Positions 1-6,828 of a stretch of 64,000 nucleotides of DNA are shown here, in pieces (the stretch's first letter is position 1; each line of letters begins with the position of its first letter). Position numbers and translations under genes: made by a program. Below the pieces are notes generated by a model. It was not told the origin of the DNA and searched no databases. It worked only from the letters and a program-made list of their open reading frames with translations. This DNA is from Bacteroidales bacterium (GTDB lineage: Bacteria > Bacteroidota > Bacteroidia > Bacteroidales > UBA3824). The stretch covers positions 62,001 to 126,000 of the forward strand of contig JAEDDH010000002.1 in NCBI GenBank assembly GCA_016293845.1. Direction: 5' to 3'.

Positions 1-948
1 TTTCACCTTGTTGAGTTCGGCAAAATCAATGTCGATGTGTATAATCTTGGCTTTTGGGGCGTATTTTTTTACGTTGCCTGTTACGCGGTCGGCAAAACGC
101 ATACCCACAGCAAGCAGCACGTCGCACTCGTTGGTCATCATATTGGCGGCGTAGTTGCCGTGCAGACCCACCATGCCAGCAAAGAGCGGACTATCACTCG
201 AAAATGCCGTTAGACCTTTGAGGGTACAACCCACAGGGATATTAAGTTTTTCGGCAAGGGTGCGCACCTCGTCGCGGCATTTGGAAATAAGTGCTCCGTG
301 ACCCACCACCATAAACGGACGTTCGGCATTGTTGAGCAGTGCGGCGGCAGTGTCTATCTTGTCTACAATGGGTTTCCATTTGGGATGATAGTTGGCTATC
401 TTGGTGCATTGATGGTATTCAAACTCCTTTATGATAGATAGTTGCGCATTTTTGGTAATGTCCAACAGCACAGGACCAGGGCGACCGCTGCGGGCAATGT
501 AGAAAGCCTTGGCAATGGTTTCGGCAATCTCGTCGGCGGTGGTAATCTGATAGTTCCATTTTGTAACGGGCATAGAAAATCCCACCACGTCGGTTTCTTG
601 AAATGCGTCGTAGCCCAAATCTTCGGAGTTTACCTGACCAGTGATACACACAATAGGCACGCTGTCGAGCATAGCGTCGGCAATGCCAGTGAGCAGGTTG
701 GTAGCACCGGGACCCGATGTGGCCATACACACGCCCACCTTGCCCGATGCCTCTGCGTATCCCTCGGCGGCATGCACTGCTCCTTGTTCGTGACGTAGCA
801 GTATATGCGATATTTTTTTCTCGTAGTTGTAAAACGAGTCGTAAATAGGCAGGTTGGCGCCGCCCGGATAGCCAAACACAATGTCCACGTTTTCGGCAAT
901 GAGGGCAAGCGTGACGGCTTCAGCTCCTGATATGTTGTTGTATCTCAT
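1..948 (-). CDS. ilvB: Acetolactate synthase large subunit (5' part, truncated by window edge)
   Basis: The reverse-strand frame opens at ATG 948-946 and stays open for 316 codons to base 1, so only the N-terminal half is present. Visible motifs are GYPGGANLPIYD near residue 27, the thiamine-diphosphate activating glutamate region LLRHEQGAVHAAEGYAEASGKVG (given here in parts: RHEQGA then HAAEGYA), and MATSGPGATNLLTGIADA, all typical of acetohydroxyacid synthase. The enzyme condenses pyruvate with pyruvate or 2-oxobutyrate in valine, leucine and isoleucine synthesis in the cytoplasm. A terminator-like hairpin lies immediately upstream, which suggests a regulated leader or isolation from the decayed serpin gene behind it. 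The family assignment is secure; the downstream operon (for example ilvN) is outside the window. Confidence 0.95.
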   Translation of the reverse strand, partial: MRYNNISGAEAVTLALIAENVDIVFGYPGGANLPIYDSFYNYEKKISHILLRHEQGAVHAAEGYAEASGKVGVCMATSGPGATNLLTGIADAMLDSVPIVCITGQVNSEDLGYDAFQETDVVGFSMPVTKWNYQITTADEIAETIAKAFYIARSGRPGPVLLDITKNAQLSIIKEFEYHQCTKIANYHPKWKPIVDKIDTAAALLNNAERPFMVVGHGALISKCRDEVRTLAEKLNIPVGCTLKGLTAFSSDSPLFAGMVGLHGNYAANMMTNECDVLLAVGMRFADRVTGNVKKYAPKAKIIHIDIDFAELNKVK

Positions 949-960
949 AAAGTTGTGTTT

Positions 961-1000
961 TTTAATAAAAAAGCCGCTCCAATTTTAGAGGTGCGGCTTT
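961..1000 (-). terminator. Terminator-like hairpin just upstream of ilvB
   Basis: On the minus strand AAAGCCGC and GCGGCTTT form an 8-bp stem (970-977 with 993-1000) with a 15-nt loop, followed by TTTTTTATT. It ends about 12 nt before the ilvB start codon. It could end serpin-side transcripts or act as an attenuator in an ilvB leader. No leader peptide with clustered Ile/Val/Leu codons was recognised. Confidence 0.7.
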
Positions 1001-1004
1001 AATT

Positions 1005-1036
1005 GTAGCAACGGCAAAGTTGCTACTTTTTTTTAT
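1005..1036 (+). terminator. Hairpin with T-run on the plus strand
   Basis: GTAGCAAC (1005-1012) pairs perfectly with GTTGCTAC (1019-1026) around a 6-nt loop, and a run of T follows at 1027 onward on the plus strand. No plus-strand gene ends here. On the minus strand the same stem would be the first of two consecutive hairpins in front of ilvB. Confidence 0.5.
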
Positions 1037-1046
1037 TAAAAACAAA

Positions 1047-2045
1047 TTATTCTACATTTTTTACAACGCCAGTAAAAACTGGCACGCCTTTGTAACTTAG
1101 TATGTATGCAAAACTGCGGTCTACTACAAAATCGTAATTGATTTCCTTTTTCTCGGGACCCAACGCTGCATTTACCATACTGCTGCAAAAAACCTGTGCG
1201 TCGGTGATATTGCTAAAATCACATTCGCCATCAATAAAGAATTTTTTTACACCTAAGTAGTTGATAATGCCGGCAATGTTATCGTCGTATTCGGCAGTAA
1301 ATTCAGGAAATAGGCAGCGGGTGGTGTACGAGAAATCTTCGTCTTCTAAAATATATTGTGTATCGTCGTTGAACACGTCGGCGTTGTATATTTCGTCTAC
1401 AGAATGACCCTCGTTTGGTACATAAAAAGTGAGTGTAAAATTGTTGGTTTGGGTGTAAAATTTTCGGTACGAATCGTTACTAACGGCCTTCCCCGGGAAA
1501 TAAGTACCTGTGAGCAACTGCAATTGGTTGATGGAGTTGTTGTAATTGCGAAATTTATATTTGTTGCTTGTAAGTTCAAGATCGTTGGCAAAAAGGTTCC
1601 AAATATCACGCAGGTAAACCACATTCATTAGCACCATATAGGTGTCTTGTCGGATTTGCAAATCAGGACTTAGCAATCCGTTGGTTTCGTTTTTGATATA
1701 CGATGTAATGGTTTTGTTAATGTCGGTGTTGGGCAAAAGTTTAAACACATCGGTATAAAATAAAGCGTTGAGACTATTGACACCATCTTGCTTAGCTTTG
1801 GCATTTGCATTTAGCCATAGCGGGTTAACGCATTTTATCATATTAGCCTTTTTGGTATCCTCGGTATCGCTAAAAATTGTATTGCAATAGCTATTGAGAA
1901 GGCTGATATTGGCAATTAATTCTTCGTAAGTGATGCCGAGGGCGTCTAACAATTCTTGACGTGTATCGCCATTGGCTCAATCGGTTGCCATACTGAGAGC
2001 CATAAAAATAGAGAGCGGCGACACTGCAAATGGAGTACAGCTTCT
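1047..2045 (-). pseudogene. Serpin (serine protease inhibitor) pseudogene
   Basis: The 301-residue open segment (1952 to 1047) has serpin landmarks: a VYLRDIW-type strand near residue 112, LFPEFTAEYDDN near 212, GVKKFF near 234, and the C-terminal block DRSFAYILSYKGVPVFTG. The same frame continues upstream as FAVSPLSIFMALSMATD, then a TGA (1979-1977), then ANGDTRQELLDALG. This reads through the conserved N-terminal serpin block, with the TGA at a usual glycine position, so it is a nonsense mutation. Homology fades at about 2045, where a plus-strand T9SS tail begins, so the N-terminus and signal peptide are missing. Translation from the internal ATG at 1952 would lack the first helices and is unlikely to fold as an inhibitor. 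Serpins irreversibly trap serine or cysteine proteases. Confidence 0.85.
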
Positions 2046-2049
2046 GTTA

Positions 2050-2145
2050 CATTCCCGAATCTTCGCGCATCGAAATAAAATTGTCAAAAACTGGCATTTA
2101 TATCGTAAAAACTGGAAAACTTCTCAAAAGGTTGTTATTCAATAA
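2050..2145 (+). pseudogene. Remnant of a type IX secretion C-terminal sorting domain
   Basis: The plus-strand frame reads SRIEIKLSKTGIYIVKTGK, which matches the last strands of type-A T9SS sorting domains; compare the intact protease ending at 31275. One frame over it continues KTSQKVVIQ and a TAA at 2143-2145. Adding one A to the AAAA run at 2116-2119 would restore a normal ending. Nothing upstream of about 2045 fits the rest of such a protein; that DNA belongs to the serpin on the other strand. A terminator follows at 2172, as expected for the end of a lost gene. Confidence 0.7.
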
Positions 2146-2171
2146 ATTAATCTTACAATAGTGTTACAAAA

Positions 2172-2211
2172 AAAACGTCGGTGGATAATCCAACGACGTT
2201 TTTTTTTAAAA
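2172..2211 (+). terminator. Rho-independent terminator
   Basis: AACGTCG (2174-2180) pairs with CGACGTT (2194-2200) and TGGA with TCCA inside it, and a long T run follows. It lies just after the decayed T9SS tail and before the siaB promoter region. Confidence 0.8.
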
Positions 2212-2331
2212 AATCTTGACACGTATTTGATTATTCCTTACCTTTATCAAAAAATTTCAAAACAGTGTTGAATGGCACGGTAAATGTATTAAATTTTTTA
2301 CGTTTAACAACCAACAAAAAACCACAGATCT

Positions 2332-3444
2332 ATGTCAGAGCGTGATTTTATATTGGAATTGATGCAGTCGACAGGCAACGATGATATGCATTATTTTTAT
2401 AGGGGCGAATTTACACAGAGTCTTTCGCACCAAATTCTATCTCTCGCCGAAAAAAATATCGACCGAGACCATATCTCGTCTAAAATAAAAAAGCGGGTTT
2501 TCCATATTATGGTAGAGAGTATTCAAAATATATCACGCCATCAAGACGAGCCGTATAAACCTGAAGAAACCGCTATTTTTGCTATTCAAAAACAGAGCGA
2601 GCATTACTACATTACCACAGGTAATATTATTGAAAATGCCAAAACAGAATCGCTTTGTGGCAAACTCGATAAAATCAACAATCTTGACCAAGAAGAGCTC
2701 GACGCTTTTTACCGCGAAGTGCTTAGCAACGGGCAACTTTCGTCGAAGGGTGGCGCGGGTCTCGGTCTGATCGAAATGGCTCGCAAAAGTGGCAACAAAC
2801 TTTCGTATGCGCTCAACCAGATAAGCGACCTGATGTCGTATTTCTTTCTTCATACAAGTATCGACACTTTCACCCTTAGCACCGCACCTGAACCTCCCGA
2901 CGAGTCTGTTTACTCGCTCAATTACATGACCCAACTTCATAAATACATTATCAAAAACAATATTCTGCTAATTTACAGTACAGTATTTAACCAAGAGAGT
3001 CTTTTGAGCTTGATACAGATAATGAAAAGTCAAGGTGGCGCGATAAGTTACCGCAAAAAACTCATCAGCCTGATGGTAGAAATGCTTCAAAACATTATTC
3101 ACCACGGCGATGTAGACCTCGGAGGCATCAAGGGCAGCAAAGGCATTTTTTACATTGCCGACAACAATAGTTGCAACGAGCTCACCACCATCAATTATAT
3201 CCCAAATGAATCTATCCAAAAACTCAAAGATAGAATTGATTATGTCAACGTGCTTACCGACGAACAACGCGAAGAATATTACAACGAGCGGTTATTTGAT
3301 TTTCGCATGATAACCACCAAAGAGGCAGGTCTTGGCCTTATCGAAATGCGCATTAAGAGCCGCAATCCGCTTGAATATTCGTTTGAATCGGTAGATAGCA
3401 ACTATTCGTTGTTTAAATTTACAATTCGCATCAACAACAACTAA
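2332..3444 (+). CDS. SiaB-family protein kinase with two tandem domains
   Basis: This 370-residue cytoplasmic protein consists of two copies of a GHKL/HATPase-like SiaB (DUF6272) domain. Copy one has an N-box-like VESIQNISRH at 61-70 and a G-box GAGLGLIEM at 141-149. Copy two has VEMLQNIIHHGD at 249-260 and EAGLGLIEM at 331-339. Known SiaB proteins are single domains of about 180 residues that phosphorylate SiaC; in Pseudomonas aeruginosa SiaA (a PP2C phosphatase) reverses this and SiaD makes c-di-GMP. The next gene, 21 bp downstream, is SiaC-like, so kinase and substrate are probably co-transcribed. Both copies keep the asparagine of the N-box, so neither is obviously dead. Whether this is one two-domain kinase or an active/regulatory pair is inference. 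Confidence 0.82.
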   Translation: MSERDFILELMQSTGNDDMHYFYRGEFTQSLSHQILSLAEKNIDRDHISSKIKKRVFHIMVESIQNISRHQDEPYKPEETAIFAIQKQSEHYYITTGNIIENAKTESLCGKLDKINNLDQEELDAFYREVLSNGQLSSKGGAGLGLIEMARKSGNKLSYALNQISDLMSYFFLHTSIDTFTLSTAPEPPDESVYSLNYMTQLHKYIIKNNILLIYSTVFNQESLLSLIQIMKSQGGAISYRKKLISLMVEMLQNIIHHGDVDLGGIKGSKGIFYIADNNSCNELTTINYIPNESIQKLKDRIDYVNVLTDEQREEYYNERLFDFRMITTKEAGLGLIEMRIKSRNPLEYSFESVDSNYSLFKFTIRINNN

Positions 3445-3465
3445 ATCAAAAGCTTACAACTTTAT

Positions 3466-3843
3466 ATGAATCCACTGATATTATTAAATACAGAAGAAAC
3501 CCCCTCGGTAAATTTCGACAAAGAGAAAGGAATTTTCCGCATTGCCGAAAATTCGTATCCTGATGATGCCCGCAAGTTTTACGAACCTGTGCTTGCATGG
3601 TTAGAAAAATATTTTCAAGAGCCTAATAAAACCACGGTTTTTGAATTTGCTTTGTCGTATTTTAACACTTCGAGTGCCAAAATTATGACCAAGATACTCA
3701 ACCTTTTAAAAGAAAACCGCGACAAAACCGACATAAAAATACGTTGGTGTTACGAATCAGATGATACCGACATGCAAAAATCGGGAGTGCGCTATTCGCA
3801 ATTGTGCGGAATGGATTTTGAATTTGTAGAAACAGAAATATAA
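3466..3843 (+). CDS. SiaC-family regulatory phosphoprotein (DUF1987)
   Basis: This 125-residue protein matches the DUF1987/SiaC family over its whole length, with the core FEFALSYFNTSSAKIM at 59-74. Thr68 in YFNTSS sits at the same number and motif as the threonine phosphorylated in P. aeruginosa SiaC (established for that protein). It follows the SiaB-like kinase by 21 bp and ends in a bidirectional terminator, giving a two-gene unit. No GGDEF protein is nearby, so the output of the switch is unknown here. The family assignment is strong; the partner assignment is from context. Confidence 0.85.
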   Translation: MNPLILLNTEETPSVNFDKEKGIFRIAENSYPDDARKFYEPVLAWLEKYFQEPNKTTVFEFALSYFNTSSAKIMTKILNLLKENRDKTDIKIRWCYESDDTDMQKSGVRYSQLCGMDFEFVETEI

Positions 3844-3876
3844 AAAAAGCGGGAGCTTAACAACTCCCGCTTTTTA
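3844..3876. terminator. Bidirectional terminator between siaC-like gene and hsp20
   Basis: AAAAGCGGGAG (3845-3855) and CTCCCGCTTTT (3864-3874) form a perfect 11-bp stem with an 8-nt loop and T/A flanks, serving the convergent genes on both sides. Confidence 0.92.
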
Positions 3877-3891
3877 AAAGATATATACTGC

Positions 3892-4299
3892 TTATTGGAT
3901 TTCTACCGAAGTGGTGGTATCCTGCGGAGCGGCCTTAGGTATTTTGATAGTGAGAATACCGTTGGTGTAAGCTGCCGATATAGCTGTGGTGTCTACGCCT
4001 TTGGGCAATGTAAACGAGCGGCGGAAATTGCCGTAAGAATACTCTCTGCGGTAAACGTTGTTTTTCTTGGTTTCCTCGGTTTGGGTTTCGCGCTCTACAG
4101 CTATTGACAATTCGTCGCGCTGGATATTAACCTTGAAATCTTTTTTCTCGTATCCCGGAGCTGCCATATCTATAACAAAATCGGTGTCGGTTTCGCTGAT
4201 GTTAACTGCGGGAATGCAGAACTGTTTTTTGTTCTGATAGTAAGGATAAAACAATCCATTGTCGAAAATGGAATCTGAATTTAATAATCTTTGCAACAT
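3892..4299 (-). CDS. Small heat shock protein (Hsp20/alpha-crystallin)
   Basis: The protein is an Hsp20 chaperone that holds unfolding proteins in the cytoplasm. The alpha-crystallin domain spans roughly the last 100 residues, with MAAPGYEKKDFKVNI, the YGNFRRSFTLP strand, and the A-x-x-x-NGILTIKIPK signature (YTNGILTIKIPK) before a short tail. An ATG at 4335 is in frame, but ATG 4299 is preceded at 5 nt by AAGGAGG, an excellent Shine-Dalgarno sequence that is rare in this group, so 4299 is taken as the start (135 residues). It stands alone between convergent siaC and the decayed phosphatase. No HrcA/CIRCE element was seen. Confidence 0.93.
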   Translation of the reverse strand: MLQRLLNSDSIFDNGLFYPYYQNKKQFCIPAVNISETDTDFVIDMAAPGYEKKDFKVNIQRDELSIAVERETQTEETKKNNVYRREYSYGNFRRSFTLPKGVDTTAISAAYTNGILTIKIPKAAPQDTTTSVEIQ

Positions 4300-4304
4300 A
4301 TTTG

Positions 4305-4311
4305 CCTCCTT
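4305..4311 (-). promoter_or_regulatory. Strong Shine-Dalgarno site of hsp20
   Basis: AAGGAGG on the minus strand lies 5 nt upstream of ATG 4299 and decides the start. Most genes in this window have A/T-rich leaders without such a site. Confidence 0.85.
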
Positions 4312-4559
4312 GTTTAAATAGTTATGTGTTTTCATTGTTTTTACTTTTTAATGGGTTTAACTTTCGATTATCCTAAGTTCAAACAGAGTGCCAATGCCGA
4401 AAATTGCTGTTTTTGCTGACAGAATGTCAGTTTTACGACAAATAGTCAACGACAAAATGGCAGATATGATAAAATAATAGTATATTGATTATAATTATAT
4501 ATAATGAATAGTAACGATGATTTAATAATAAATAAAGACATTGTACAAAACATTTATTG

Positions 4560-5180
4560 GCACAGATCAACTACCGATTTTACAATATTAATCAAGCTAA
4601 CGGCCTCAATAGCAATGTTATCACAGCTATTACCGAAGAAGGTTATGGATTTATTTGGGTTGGTACGCAGACAAGTCTTTTGCGCTACGAGGTAGTTCTT
4701 TTCTTTCGATCAACGATATCAACGATTCGCTAAATCTTGAAGGTTGTTATGTTACCGGCTGTGTGTCAGTCGCCTGATGGAACTAATGGCTTACGACAGA
4801 GAGGGCAATTTGTGGACAGGTGGATACAACAATCCGCTGCATCGCCTTAGTGCCGACCATAAATCTTCCGAAGCTTTTAGCCTTGTTATCCAAGACAGGA
4901 TATTATCGAAAACTATTCGTATAGCTACGGATCGCCTTATAGTATACCGCACAATGTGGTGCATGATATTTTGCAAGATTGGCACCACAGAGTATAGGTG
5001 GCAACTCCGACAGATATTGATAGATTTGCTATTCGTCGCGGAATTGAATCGCCCGAATATCAAAAGCAACGTATCGAACGCACTCTTGATAAGTTTTCGG
5101 AAAGCACCGATCAACGCGACGATATTACATTCTTAATCCTAAAAATTAGAGAGAAAACCGAACTGCCAAAAGAGGATTAA
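4560..5180 (+). pseudogene. Remnant of a Reg_prop beta-propeller / SpoIIE (PP2C) phosphatase gene
   Basis: Scattered frames carry pieces of one protein in order. At 4566 one reads INYRFYNINQANGLNSNVIT and then EEGYGFIWVGTQTSLLRYE, the usual start of Reg_prop sensors. At about 4790 DREGNLWTGGYNNPLHRLS follows in another frame. At about 4945 SIPHNVVHDILQDWHHRV precedes a TAG (4995-4997) where a tryptophan is expected, then VATPTDIDRF. The end, STDQRDDITFLILKI at 5113-5156, is the C-terminal strand of SpoIIE-type PP2C phosphatases. Propeller blades, the membrane segment and the phosphatase core are missing, so there has been at least one large internal deletion plus frameshifts. It lies downstream of the SiaB/SiaC pair, whose known counter-enzyme is a SpoIIE-type phosphatase. 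Confidence 0.8.
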
Positions 5181-5983
5181 AACCTTGCCCCTTTGAAGTC
5201 TAAATCAGGAACATACATCCATGTGCCGTCTTTCATAAACTTGTAACCATCAAAACTTCCGTCGGGACCTGAAAATTTTGTGTTGCCGTTGTATTGCTCA
5301 GGAATCATCATATGGTCGGCAATAAACATTTTCATTTTGAGGTCGTAGCGGAGGCTCATAACGGCACGCTCGGTATATTCAAAAATCAAGCGGTCGTAGT
5401 TTTGTTTGTGTTCGTCGGTAAAGTAACCTCCAAAATATATTGAGCCGTCGCTTTTTACGCGTACTTGTTCTAATACCTTGCGGTTTACAAAAAGGTCGGC
5501 ACCGTCCCAACCGGCAAGTGCATACAAATGGCTTTTTTTGCCACCAACTGGCACAAGTTCGTAGTAGATAGCACCATACCAATTGTCGGGTTGCATAGAA
5601 GATTTGGCACCGTTGGGCGTAGAGTCTGATTTGTCGATAAGGCGGGTGGTAACCACATCACCATCGTCTGAACGCGCTTGCACAAATCCGTAATAGGTGT
5701 AAGTGCCATCGGCAAATTGTATTCCCCACGAAAAAATTCTAAGGCGGTTGTCGCTGCTTGTTAATACCGAAATAGGTTTAATATCGTCCAAAGTGGCGGT
5801 AAAATCATCTTCGGCACTGATAACGGATTCAAACGTGTTGGCTGCATAGTTGGCAATTTCGCCACGGAGCGAATCGTTGGGCTCTGTTTGTGCCTCGTTG
5901 ATAAGCGAAACTACATTTTGAATGCTTTGTGCCGTAGTTGACAACGCTATAAAAAGTGCTGCTATGGTAAAAAATATTTTCAT
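5177..5983 (-). CDS. Secreted protein of unknown function
   Basis: The product is 268 residues from ATG 5983, chosen because it gives a clean signal peptide MKIFFTIAALFIALSTTAQS; an in-frame ATG at 6025 would put charged residues in front of it. The mature part has no motif I can name with confidence. It contains several aromatic-rich strands (YTYYGFVQARSDDG, NWYGAIYYELVPV, HLYALAGWDGAD), which suggests a beta-rich periplasmic or outer-surface protein. Its last 4 bp overlap the end of the decayed phosphatase frame on the other strand. It is divergent from the LytTR gene. Confidence 0.75.
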   Translation of the reverse strand: MKIFFTIAALFIALSTTAQSIQNVVSLINEAQTEPNDSLRGEIANYAANTFESVISAEDDFTATLDDIKPISVLTSSDNRLRIFSWGIQFADGTYTYYGFVQARSDDGDVVTTRLIDKSDSTPNGAKSSMQPDNWYGAIYYELVPVGGKKSHLYALAGWDGADLFVNRKVLEQVRVKSDGSIYFGGYFTDEHKQNYDRLIFEYTERAVMSLRYDLKMKMFIADHMMIPEQYNGNTKFSGPDGSFDGYKFMKDGTWMYVPDLDFKGARF

Positions 5984-6030
5984 TGCTGGCGTTTTTTTGG
6001 GTTCTTTAACGTAATAGATGCGCAAAAATA

Positions 6031-6062
6031 TTGCAAAATATTACAAAAAATGCTTACTTTTG
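6031..6062 (+). promoter_or_regulatory. Predicted Bacteroidales-type promoter of the LytTR gene
   Basis: A -7 element TACTTTTG (6055-6062) matches TAnnTTTG, with TTGC (6031-6034) 20 nt upstream as a weak -33. The ATG at 6088 follows by 25 nt. Confidence 0.65.
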
Positions 6063-6087
6063 TAAAAAATAAGAAAAAATATAAGAG

Positions 6088-6828
6088 ATGAAACTGAGAT
6101 GTATGGTAATTGACGATGAGCCGCCTGCTGTGCGACTTTTGCAGAGTTTTATAGAACGTACTCAAAGCCTTGAATTTGTAGGAGGTTACACAGATAGTGT
6201 TGAAGCTGTGCAAATAATCAAAGACAATCCTCCCGATGTACTGTTTTTGGATATTCAAATGCCCGACCTCGATGGAATGCAGTTGTCAAAAATGGTTCCC
6301 CCCGAAACAAAAATCGTTTTTTCTACGGCTTATAAGGAATATGCGTTTGATAGTTACGATGTGAGTGCAATCGACTATCTGTTAAAACCTATCAGCTATG
6401 CCAAGTTTCTTAAAGCGGTGCAAAAATGTATCGAGTGGTTTGAGATGAAAAACGTCTCAGAATCAGTTGCTTCTGCTCCAGCTCAATTACCTTCAACATC
6501 GGTTAATAATTCAGGCATATTTTTTATCAAGAGCGATTCGATGCTTGTGCGTATAGATACAAACGAAATCTTATATATCTGTGCATTAAAAGATTATGTT
6601 CGGTTTGTATTTGACAGCGGACGTAAGCCTATCATATCGCTTATGACCATGAAAAATCTTGAACAGCAATTACCACCCGATAAATTTATCCGTGTTAGCC
6701 GTTCGTATATTGTGGCAATCAATAAGATACGCTCGGTAGATAAAAACAACTGCATCTACATTGGCAACGAGGTTGTTCGTGTTACCGATGTGTATAGCGA
6801 GCAGTTTAAAAAATTTATTGGCGGCTGA
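6088..6828 (+). CDS. LytTR-family response regulator
   Basis: This 246-residue cytoplasmic regulator has a receiver domain (about 1-120) with the acidic pair D9-D10, phospho-acceptor Asp55 in VLFLDIQMP and the lysine of LLKPI. A LytTR DNA-binding domain (about 143-245) includes FIRVSRSYIVAINKI. Such regulators are normally phosphorylated by a LytS/YehU-type histidine kinase encoded next door, but no kinase gene is adjacent, so it is an orphan. Its last 14 bp overlap the end of the convergent S41 protease gene. The stop is TGA, showing that TGA is a normal stop codon in this genome. Confidence 0.93.
   Translation: MKLRCMVIDDEPPAVRLLQSFIERTQSLEFVGGYTDSVEAVQIIKDNPPDVLFLDIQMPDLDGMQLSKMVPPETKIVFSTAYKEYAFDSYDVSAIDYLLKPISYAKFLKAVQKCIEWFEMKNVSESVASAPAQLPSTSVNNSGIFFIKSDSMLVRIDTNEILYICALKDYVRFVFDSGRKPIISLMTMKNLEQQLPPDKFIRVSRSYIVAINKIRSVDKNNCIYIGNEVVRVTDVYSEQFKKFIGG

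Noticed and set aside
442..908. Open frames overlapping ilvB on both strands
   Set aside because: They are shadows of the ilvB frame, which continues to the window edge with clear acetolactate synthase motifs.
1005..1026. Possible tRNA or small RNA gene from the strong stem before ilvB
   Set aside because: Only a single short stem followed by T; no cloverleaf or conserved tRNA bases.
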